A stretch of 6,639 nt of DNA from contig CAJUHZ010000073.1 of the NCBI GenBank assembly GCA_910585945.1, forward strand, positions 1 through 6,639, given 5' to 3'. A program made the translations under genes and the position numbers. The stretch is from an uncultured Bilophila sp. Lineage in GTDB: Bacteria; Desulfobacterota; Desulfovibrionia; Desulfovibrionales; Desulfovibrionaceae. Every line of letters begins with the position of its first letter. Positions within the stretch are counted from its first letter, which is position 1. Below are positions 1-5,909 of the stretch, piece by piece. A model generated the notes under the pieces. The model was not told the origin of the DNA and did not search any database. It was given only the letters and a program-made list of their open reading frames with translations.

Positions 1-18
1 TTTTTTCGCGAACGATCC

Positions 19-46
19 TGCAAAAATTCTTCGCAGAATTTTTGCA
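19..46. repeat. Perfect inverted repeat, 12-bp arms
   Basis: The arms TGCAAAAATTCT (19-30) and AGAATTTTTGCA (35-46) are exact reverse complements around a TCGC loop. A smaller palindrome, TTCGCGAA, lies at 5-12. The stem is AT-rich, and neither side has a run of T after the hairpin, so it is not a textbook intrinsic terminator in either direction. It could be the end of the transcription unit to the left of the window, a dispersed palindromic element, or a dimeric regulator site about 90 bp upstream of the first gene. The repeat is seen directly; its role is unknown. Confidence 0.6.
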
Positions 47-138
47 ATTAGACACCAGTCATCCGGCAAGGTTTCGATTGCAGAGCGCCAAAGAAGGGCG
101 AAGCCCCAATGCGGCAAAGCGCCCGGGTAGAGGAAGAT

Positions 139-1119
139 ATGGATCAGGTTTTCAACGAACTTTCTCTTTCCGCGTCACTGGCGGACGAGTACAGCGCCCG
201 CCCCGCGATTCTGCGCCTGAAAGAGGCTTCGGACAGATTGACCACACTTGGATTTTCCCGCCAGATTCGCGTAACTCACGACGTTGCCGAACGTCAGATT
301 TCGCCGGGGCGCACGCTCAGGCGCTATCTGCAATCTCCCGCGGGTGGTCAGGACAGGACATTGCGGCAATGGCTGCTCAGCCGTTTTTCCCGCGCGCCCT
401 ATGTGGAGCAATTGTGCACAGAGCAAGGCATTACAGAACTTGAAGAATACCATATAGGAAATGAATGCTGCAAAGGTCTGGCCCTGGCGGCGCTCTGGGG
501 CATACCGGCGCTTTCCCTTTCAGGGGACGAGCGATTCATGCCGCCGCATACGATGATGACGCATACATTCCTCGCCGAGGAAAACGGAGAATTGCAGGAG
601 GAACATTGCCGCGTCGGGATCATCCGCGAAGAAACGGATGTCCGGTGCCATGAAACAGCAATTCAGAAAATACTGTACGTTCCACTGAACGATGGGATAC
701 ATATGCTTGCCTATGCCAGACAGCAGCTTGACTGCCTTGCATTCAGTGCAACGGCAGAGGAACAGCTTGAAGGCATACTGGAGGGAAACCCCTGGCTGCC
801 ACGCATCCACGCCATTTTGCAGGAACTCCAGAGAGCCATGCAGGAAGCTATTGCAAGGAACACCATTTTTAATCCAAAGGGTTTCAAATACAAGCCGACG
901 GAAAGCGCAAGCGCCACAGAAGGCAAAAAGGGTCAAAAACATACCTTCAATTTTATCGAGTATGACAGTCAGGGCAACAGGAACATCTTTTCCCTGTTAT
1001 GCCAATCTCATATGTCTATTACCGACGGAGATCGCGTCTATTTTTGTCCGGACAGAAACAAGGGAAAAGTATACATCGGCCATGTAGGGGAACATTTGCC
1101 GACAAAAAAGTACGGATAG
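139..1119 (+). CDS. Uncharacterised protein, 326 aa, probably acquired
   Basis: I do not recognise a named family. The start at 139 is preferred because AGAGGAAG lies directly upstream; an in-frame ATG at 109 would add ten residues but has a poorer site. The protein looks soluble, with no signal peptide or clear membrane segment. It opens with VFNELSL and a helical stretch ending in LTTLGFSRQIR (residues 34-44). A compact central region follows (about 103-165: YHIGNE, then LALAALWGIPALSLSG). A charged low-complexity linker (about 250-267) leads to a C-terminal module (268-326) ending in GHVGEHLPTKKYG. That two-part build, a variable middle plus a small conserved-looking C-terminal module, resembles uncharacterised proteins found in accessory or defence regions; this is a weak inference. 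Its DNA is GC-poorer than the operon (bases 841-900 count to about 42% GC, against about 77% for 3181-3240), which suggests transfer. No terminator is evident after it, and it is separated from the next gene by its own promoter. Confidence 0.8.
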   Translation: MDQVFNELSLSASLADEYSARPAILRLKEASDRLTTLGFSRQIRVTHDVAERQISPGRTLRRYLQSPAGGQDRTLRQWLLSRFSRAPYVEQLCTEQGITELEEYHIGNECCKGLALAALWGIPALSLSGDERFMPPHTMMTHTFLAEENGELQEEHCRVGIIREETDVRCHETAIQKILYVPLNDGIHMLAYARQQLDCLAFSATAEEQLEGILEGNPWLPRIHAILQELQRAMQEAIARNTIFNPKGFKYKPTESASATEGKKGQKHTFNFIEYDSQGNRNIFSLLCQSHMSITDGDRVYFCPDRNKGKVYIGHVGEHLPTKKYG

Positions 1120-1159
1120 CAATATCATGGAGAGATCATTGAAACGTCGGCAGCATCAA

Positions 1160-1188
1160 TTGACTTTCACGGTAAGCTTTTCTATATT
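1160..1188 (+). promoter_or_regulatory. Sigma-70-type promoter of the DUF1538-PII-cbiA operon
   Basis: TTGACT at 1160-1165 matches five of six bases of the -35 consensus and TATATT at 1183-1188 matches five of six of the -10, with an ideal 17-bp spacer. It lies in the gap between the first gene and the operon and points into the operon, with a predicted transcript start near 1195. The boxes are seen in the sequence; promoter activity is inferred. No operator or activator site was recognised beside it. Confidence 0.6.
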
Positions 1189-1194
1189 CTCCGC

Positions 1195-1355
1195 TTGAAA
1201 TGGCCGCCCCGGACGCGGCGGCATGAACAGGCTGAAAACCACGTTTTTCAGCACAGCGATCCCCATCTCCCTGCCGACGAGGCGCGCAATGCGTTGCAGG
1301 CAGATTGAGAGACAGCGAAAGATCGAAGCCGGGTCTGCTCCAGGAGACACGTCTG
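1195..1355 (+). promoter_or_regulatory. Long 5' leader with hairpins, unknown function
   Basis: If transcription begins near 1195, the operon mRNA has about 160 untranslated nucleotides. The leader can form a GC-rich hairpin (GCCGC/GCGGC, from 1203) and a second one with 8-bp arms GCTGAAAA (1231-1238) and TTTTCAGC (1245-1252). Just before the start codon, GTCT (1333-1336) can pair with AGAC (1345-1348), partly hiding the AGGAG ribosome site. I do not recognise a known riboswitch; in particular no cobalamin riboswitch is apparent despite the cbiA gene downstream. It may simply be an unstructured spacer. Confidence 0.35.
1342..1346 (+). promoter_or_regulatory. Ribosome binding site fixing the DUF1538 start
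   Basis: AGGAG lies nine bases before the ATG at 1356. This makes 1356 a better start than the in-frame TTG at 1305, which would add 17 hydrophilic residues and lies in the leader. Confidence 0.7.
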
Positions 1356-2873
1356 ATGCAAGCCAAGGAAAAATTCGCGGAATCCCTGTATTCGGTTCTG
1401 CCGATCATGCTCATCGTTCTGGCGCTGCACTGGACGATCGTGCCGATCGGGGAGACGCTCTGGCAGTTTCTGACAGGCGGCGCGCTGCTTGTCATTGGTC
1501 TCAGCATCTTTCTGCTCGGCACGGAAATCGGTATGGTTCCCATCGGGCAGAAGGCCGGGGCGGCCCTGACCTCGCGCAAGAACTTTCCGCTCATGCTCGG
1601 GGCGGGCTTTGTGATTGGCTTTCTGGTCACCGTGGCGGAACCGGACGTGCAGGTGCTTGCCACGCAGGTGGCGAGCGTGGACGCCTCCATCTCGCCCACA
1701 GCGCTTGTCTTCATGATCGCGGCGGGCGTGGGGCTGTTTGTTGCCGTCGCCATGGGGCGGATCATTCTTCAGGTTCCGCTCAAGCTGGTGCTGGCGCTGT
1801 TCTACGCGCTGGTGTTCGTCTGCGCCTTTTTCACCAGCCCGTCGTTCCTGGGCATCGCCTTTGACGCCGGAGGCGCGACGACAGGCCCCATGACCGTGCC
1901 GTTCATCATGGCGCTTGGCGTCGGCGTGGCCGCGGTGCGAAGCGGAAGGAGCGCGGGGGAGGAAAGCTTCGGCTTTATCGGCCTTGCCTCTGTGGGACCG
2001 ATCGTGGCGGTGCTCATGCTGGGGATGCTGTTTCAGGGCGGCGCGGGAACGGAACTGCCCCATGTTGTCGAAGAGGCCGTGCGCCTGCCGCTCCATCTGC
2101 ACTTCCTCCAGCTCGTGCCGGAAGTGGCGGAAGAAGTGGTGCACGCCCTGGCTCCGCTGGCTCTGCTGTTTGCGGTGTTTCAATTCACCCTGCTGAAAAT
2201 GCCGCCCATTCAGCTTGTAAAGATGATTGTGGGTCTGGTGTACACCTTCATCGGGCTGGTCTGTTTTTTCGTGGGCGTCAAGGGCGGCTTCATGCCGGCC
2301 GGAGCGGAACTGGGGGGGATGATCGCGCGGCTTGAATACAACGCGGCGCTTGTGCCCATCGGTTTTGTGATCGGGGCGGTGGTGGTTTGCGCCGAGCCGG
2401 CCGTCTGGGTCCTGAACGGACAGGTGGAGCAGGTTTCCGGCGGGCATATCCGCAAAAAGGTCATGCTGGTCTCGCTGTCCGTGGGCGTGGCCTGCTCCGT
2501 GGCCATTGCCATGCTTCGGGTCATGACAGGATGGAGCATCTGGTGGTTCCTGATCCCGGGCTACGCTCTGGCGCTCGGCCTGATGCGCTTCTGTCCGCAG
2601 ATGTTTACAGCCATCGCCTTTGACTCGGGCGGCGTGGCTTCCGGCCCCATGGCGTCCACCTTTATCCTTGCGTTCACCCTCGGGGCGTCCAGGGCGCTCG
2701 GCGGCAACCCGATCACCGACGCTTTCGGGGTGATCGCCATGATCGCCATGACGCCCCTGCTCACCATCCAGATCCTCGGCATCCTGTACACGTCCAGGGA
2801 GCGCAAGGCCGAAAGCCGGCGTGCCGTCAACCAGCCCGAACACGCGGAAGAAACCGCGGAGGTGCAAAAATGA
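1356..2873 (+). CDS. DUF1538 integral membrane protein, probable transporter
   Basis: A 505-residue, strongly hydrophobic protein with roughly a dozen membrane segments and a short charged C-terminal tail (about 487-505). It matches what I know of DUF1538, a family of inner-membrane proteins without an established substrate. Two homologous halves are visible, offset by about 252 residues (about 38-232 and 290-484). GFVIG precedes AEP in both (AEP at 94-96 and 346-348), and FDAGGATTGPM (169-179) corresponds to FDSGGVASGPM (422-432). The repeated acidic, glycine-rich motifs inside membrane segments are typical of substrate or ion paths in duplicated transporters; that role is inferred. Its TGA overlaps the ATG of the PII-like gene, so the two are translationally coupled, and the PII-like partner suggests a regulated channel or carrier. 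The substrate cannot be read from the sequence. Confidence 0.88.
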   Translation: MQAKEKFAESLYSVLPIMLIVLALHWTIVPIGETLWQFLTGGALLVIGLSIFLLGTEIGMVPIGQKAGAALTSRKNFPLMLGAGFVIGFLVTVAEPDVQVLATQVASVDASISPTALVFMIAAGVGLFVAVAMGRIILQVPLKLVLALFYALVFVCAFFTSPSFLGIAFDAGGATTGPMTVPFIMALGVGVAAVRSGRSAGEESFGFIGLASVGPIVAVLMLGMLFQGGAGTELPHVVEEAVRLPLHLHFLQLVPEVAEEVVHALAPLALLFAVFQFTLLKMPPIQLVKMIVGLVYTFIGLVCFFVGVKGGFMPAGAELGGMIARLEYNAALVPIGFVIGAVVVCAEPAVWVLNGQVEQVSGGHIRKKVMLVSLSVGVACSVAIAMLRVMTGWSIWWFLIPGYALALGLMRFCPQMFTAIAFDSGGVASGPMASTFILAFTLGASRALGGNPITDAFGVIAMIAMTPLLTIQILGILYTSRERKAESRRAVNQPEHAEETAEVQK

Positions 2874-3622
2874 GCGAACAGGTTCACGCTCCGTCCGGCA
2901 ACGGAGGCAAGCTCCTTGTCGCCATTGTCGGACGGGAGCAGGGAGAAAAGATCGTCGCTCTGACCAAAAACGCGGGCGCGCGGGGAGGCACCATCCTCCT
3001 CGGCAAGGGAACCGCCGAAAGCAGCCTCCTGCAACTGCTCGGCATTGGGGATTCGGAAAAGGATCTTGTCCTGACCCTGGCCCCGGAGCCGGTGCTCGCG
3101 GCCGTCCTCGCCGTGCTGCAAAACGATCCCTGGGCGCGCAAAAAAGCGCGCGGCGTCGCCTTTGTGCTGGACGTGACGACTATCCTGCGCCATGCGCTCG
3201 CGCCGGCGGGGCAAGCGACTTCCCCCGCTGCGGCGGCCACGCCCGCCGAAACCCCGCCCTCCCTTTCCACCTTGTCCCGGATCACGCCGCCGGTCGGAGA
3301 AAACGCCATGCAGGCTCCCAGCCATGAACTGATTTCCGTCATCGTCAACGCCGGCTATGCCGAAGATATCATGCACGCGGCGCGCAAGGCAGGGGCTACC
3401 GGCGGCACCATCATCAACGCGCGGGGCACCGGAAAGGAAGAGGACGTGAAATTTTTCGGCATCACCATTGTGCCGGAAAAAGACTTTCTGCTGATCCTCG
3501 CCGCCAAGGATCAGGCCCAGGCGATTCTGGAGGCCATTCGGGCCACGCCCTGCCTCTCCGAGCCGGGCATGGGGATCGCCTTCTGCATCAATGTGGAATG
3601 TTTCGTTCCGCTGGGCAAATGA
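2870..3622 (+). CDS. Tandem double PII-like (GlnB-type) regulatory protein
   Basis: This 250-residue protein carries two PII-like modules in one chain, whereas classic GlnB/GlnK proteins have one domain of about 112 residues and form trimers. Module 1 spans about 14-108 and module 2 about 153-246, joined by an Ala/Pro/Thr-rich linker (109-150). The copies align at GARGGTILLGKGT (36-48) and GATGGTIINARGT (175-187), each followed by a hydrophobic beta strand (LVLTL, FLLIL) and a helix. The loop where GlnB has its long T-loop is shorter in both modules and has no equivalent of the uridylylated Tyr51, so classic GlnD control is unlikely. The start is well supported by GGAGGTG at 2858-2864, five bases before the ATG, which overlaps the upstream stop. 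Family knowledge: PII proteins bind ATP/ADP and 2-oxoglutarate and gate transporters. The likely partner is the adjacent DUF1538 protein; that and the ligand are inferred. Confidence 0.85.
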   Translation: MSEQVHAPSGNGGKLLVAIVGREQGEKIVALTKNAGARGGTILLGKGTAESSLLQLLGIGDSEKDLVLTLAPEPVLAAVLAVLQNDPWARKKARGVAFVLDVTTILRHALAPAGQATSPAAAATPAETPPSLSTLSRITPPVGENAMQAPSHELISVIVNAGYAEDIMHAARKAGATGGTIINARGTGKEEDVKFFGITIVPEKDFLLILAAKDQAQAILEAIRATPCLSEPGMGIAFCINVECFVPLGK

Positions 3623-5226
3623 CGCCCCCGCAGGATGATTTGAGCATGGGCTGCGCCGTCTTTCCCCGTCTTGTCGTCTCGGGCCTGTCCGGGGGCGGGG
3701 GCAAAACCCTGCTTTCTCTCGGTCTGGCCCGCGCCTTGCGCCAGCGGGGCAGGGAGGTCGTTCCGTACAAGAAAGGGCCGGACTACATTGACGCCGCCTG
3801 GCTCGGTCTGGCCGCGCGACGGCGGGCGGTGAATCTGGACCCGTTCTTTCTGCCTGACGAACGATTGCTGGCGCTGTTTCAGCACGCCTTCCGCATGGAA
3901 AACGGGCAAACTCCGGCGGATCGCGTCGCTGTCATCGAAGGCAACCGCGGGCTGTACGACGGACGCGACGCGGCCGGCTCCTGCTCCACGGCGCGACTGG
4001 CGCGGGCGCTTGACGCGCCGGTGATCCTTGCCCTCAACTGCACCAAGATGACTCGCACGGCCGCCGCCGTAGTGGCCGGACTGGCCGCCTTCGAACCGGT
4101 GCGACTGGCCGGGGTGGTGCTCAATCAGGTCGGGTCGGCGCGGCACGGCAGGCTGGCACGACAGGCCATTGAAAGCCATACCGGCATCCCGGTGCTCGGT
4201 GAAATTCCCCGCCTGGCGGAAAATCCCATTCCGGAACGGCACATGGGTCTGCTTTCCGTCCATGCGGAACGCGAGGATGCGGCGGAACGCGAAAACACGC
4301 CCGGCGCCACAGACGAATCCTGTGCGGGACGCCATGCGGGCACTGTAGAGGCCGTGCTGGATGGTCTGGCCGCGCTCATCAATGAATCCTGTGATGTGCC
4401 CGCCCTGCTTGATCTGGCCTGCGCCGCCCCGCCTCTGCCGGAAGCGCCCCCCTTCTGGCCGGAAAATGAGGTGGAAAATGGGGCGGAAGCCTCTGGAAAC
4501 GCCGAGGCGGCATTCCGTTTTCCACTCCCGGAAACAACACGCCCGCAGGAAACGGACGCGGGCACAGCGCGCGCGCCCGCCGCGCGCCGGGCGATAAGGC
4601 CGCCCCGCCCACGCATCGGTTATGTGCGGGACGCCGCGCTCTGGTTTTACTACGAGGAAAATCTGGAAGCCTTGCGCCGGGCCGGCGCGGAACTGGCGGA
4701 ACTGACCCTGGACGACGGCGCGCCGTGGCCGGATCTGGATGGCCTCTACCTTGGCGGCGGCTTTCCGGAGATGCTGGCCGCATCCATCAGCGCCTCGCCC
4801 CGGCTGGCCGATATCCGCGTCCTTTCGGAGCAAAACCGCCCCATTTACGCGGAGTGCGGGGGCCTCATGATTCTCTGCCGCACACTGCGGGTAGGGGGTG
4901 CGGATTTCCCCATGGCCGACATTTTTCCGGCCAGAGCCGAATTCTGCCCCAAACCGCAGGGGCTTGGCTATGTGGAGGCCGAAGTCACGGCCGCCAACCC
5001 CTTTCACCCCGCCGGCGCGCGGTTTCGCGGGCACGAATTCCACTACTCCCGCTGCGTCCCCCTGGACGGTCTCGCCTGCGCCCTTGCTCTCCACCCGGGC
5101 AGGGGCATAACCGGGCAGGGAAACGACGGACTGCTGCACCGCCGCGTCTTTGCCGCCTACACGCACATCTTCGCCCCGGCCGTGCCGCACTGGGCCACGC
5201 GCTTTGTGGCCGCCTGCCGAGGCTGA
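3619..5226 (+). CDS. cbiA: Cobyrinate a,c-diamide synthase
   Basis: CbiA (CobB in the aerobic route) amidates the a and c carboxylates of cobyrinic acid, using glutamine and ATP, in cytoplasmic cobalamin synthesis. The 535 residues contain the N-terminal P-loop GLSGGGGKT (22-30), KKGPDYID (51-58), NLDPF (72-76) and EGNRGLYDG (107-115). The C-terminal class-I glutamine amidotransferase domain has GLYLGGGFPE, the AECGG nucleophile Cys413, GHEFHYSR (471-478) and the late YTHIF histidine at 516. The chain is longer than the roughly 450-460 residues usual for the family because of a Pro/Glu/Ala-rich linker (about 275-328) between the domains. The ATG at 3619 overlaps the PII-like stop (ATGA) but lacks a clear ribosome site. 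The ATG at 3646 has AGGA ten bases upstream and would drop nine residues before the conserved core, and the ATG at 3598 is also possible. It is the third gene of the operon. The function is very likely; the exact start is uncertain. Confidence 0.95.
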   Translation: MTPPQDDLSMGCAVFPRLVVSGLSGGGGKTLLSLGLARALRQRGREVVPYKKGPDYIDAAWLGLAARRRAVNLDPFFLPDERLLALFQHAFRMENGQTPADRVAVIEGNRGLYDGRDAAGSCSTARLARALDAPVILALNCTKMTRTAAAVVAGLAAFEPVRLAGVVLNQVGSARHGRLARQAIESHTGIPVLGEIPRLAENPIPERHMGLLSVHAEREDAAERENTPGATDESCAGRHAGTVEAVLDGLAALINESCDVPALLDLACAAPPLPEAPPFWPENEVENGAEASGNAEAAFRFPLPETTRPQETDAGTARAPAARRAIRPPRPRIGYVRDAALWFYYEENLEALRRAGAELAELTLDDGAPWPDLDGLYLGGGFPEMLAASISASPRLADIRVLSEQNRPIYAECGGLMILCRTLRVGGADFPMADIFPARAEFCPKPQGLGYVEAEVTAANPFHPAGARFRGHEFHYSRCVPLDGLACALALHPGRGITGQGNDGLLHRRVFAAYTHIFAPAVPHWATRFVAACRG

Positions 5227-5270
5227 TCCGAATCCGACGCGAAAACGCCAACGCCGGCTGGAAAAAGCAA

Positions 5271-5312
5271 CAGTAGAAAGCCATTCATGAATGACTTCTA
5301 CTGCATCTTTTT
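5271..5312. terminator. Bidirectional intrinsic terminator between cbiA and rpn
   Basis: CAGTAGAA (5271-5278) pairs exactly with TTCTACTG (5296-5303). Inside this, after a small internal loop, CATT (5282-5285) pairs with AATG (5290-5293). On the + strand the hairpin is followed by CATCTTTTT; on the minus strand it is followed by TTGCTTTTT, so it can end both convergent transcripts. The short gap before each T-run and the internal loop make it less than ideal. The TAG stop of the minus-strand gene (5300-5298) lies inside the stem. Confidence 0.6.
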
Positions 5313-5909
5313 CGTATCGTCCTTTGGCAACTGGTCAACAAACGCCTGTAACGATTCCGCCCGGTATGCGGAAAGGGTCAATTTGCGCAGGACGGCCGCG
5401 TCGGAAAGCGCCGCGATACGGGAAGCCACGGATACAGGAAGCCTGCCGAAACGAACTTCCAGAAAGTCCCGCAAGGCAAAACCCAAGCCTTTCGCTTCTC
5501 CCCGAGCTTCTCCTTGTGCTTCCCCAATCAGTACGCCCTGCTGAACATATTCATCCTTCCATTGCGCGGCGCGTTCTTCCAGCATGGCTTCGCCCCGGGC
5601 TTCACCAATCAATATGCCCTGCCGGATGTATTCCTCTTTCCACTGGGCGGCACGTTCTTCCAGCATGGCCTCTCCTCTGGCTTCTCCGATAAGAATGCCT
5701 TGCCGGATGTATTCCTCTTTCCACTGGGCGGCGCGCTCTTCCAGCATGGCCTCTCCTCTGGCTTCGCCAATAAGTATGCCTTGCCGGATGTATTCCTCTT
5801 TCCACTGGGCGGCGCGTTCTTCCAGCATGGCCTCTCCCCGGGCTTCTCCGATCAGTATGCCCTGCCGAATGTATTCATCCTTCCACTGTGCGGCGCGTTC
5901 TTCCAGCAT
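5298..5909 (-). CDS. Candidate internal RpnS-like C-terminal product, 203 aa
   Basis: An in-frame ATG at 5909-5907 (Met244 of the full protein) opens the repeat region. It is preceded by AGGAG (bases 5923-5919 on the minus strand) with a nine-base spacer, a strong internal ribosome site. Translation from here would give the five repeats plus the DUF4351-like tail without the nuclease domain. In E. coli, Rpn genes produce just such a C-terminal RpnS that dimerises with and blocks the full-length RpnL. The start site is seen in the sequence; its use and inhibitory function are inferred. The AGGAG could be fortuitous, since it encodes part of LQEID. Confidence 0.45.
   Translation of the reverse strand: MLEERAAQWKDEYIRQGILIGEARGEAMLEERAAQWKEEYIRQGILIGEARGEAMLEERAAQWKEEYIRQGILIGEARGEAMLEERAAQWKEEYIRQGILIGEARGEAMLEERAAQWKDEYVQQGVLIGEAQGEARGEAKGLGFALRDFLEVRFGRLPVSVASRIAALSDAAVLRKLTLSAYRAESLQAFVDQLPKDDTKKMQ

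Noticed and set aside
1156..1350. Small minus-strand open frame of 64 codons (GTG start) upstream of the DUF1538 gene
   Set aside because: Its amino-acid make-up looks somewhat protein-like, but it has no clear ribosome site, matches no family I know, and overlaps the promoter and leader of the + strand operon. A decayed gene fragment cannot be excluded.
1195..1355. Cobalamin riboswitch upstream of the cbiA operon
   Set aside because: The leader of about 160 nt shows no recognisable B12-box-like core, and cbiA is the third gene, more than 2 kb downstream.
1248..2867. Long antisense open frame opposite the DUF1538 gene
   Set aside because: Its product is His/Arg/Asp-rich and lacks any domain; the frame is open because of the GC-rich codon pattern of the real gene on the other strand.
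3511..5190. Long antisense open frame opposite cbiA
   Set aside because: Arg/Gly-rich shadow of a GC-rich gene whose own frame has clear CbiA motifs throughout.
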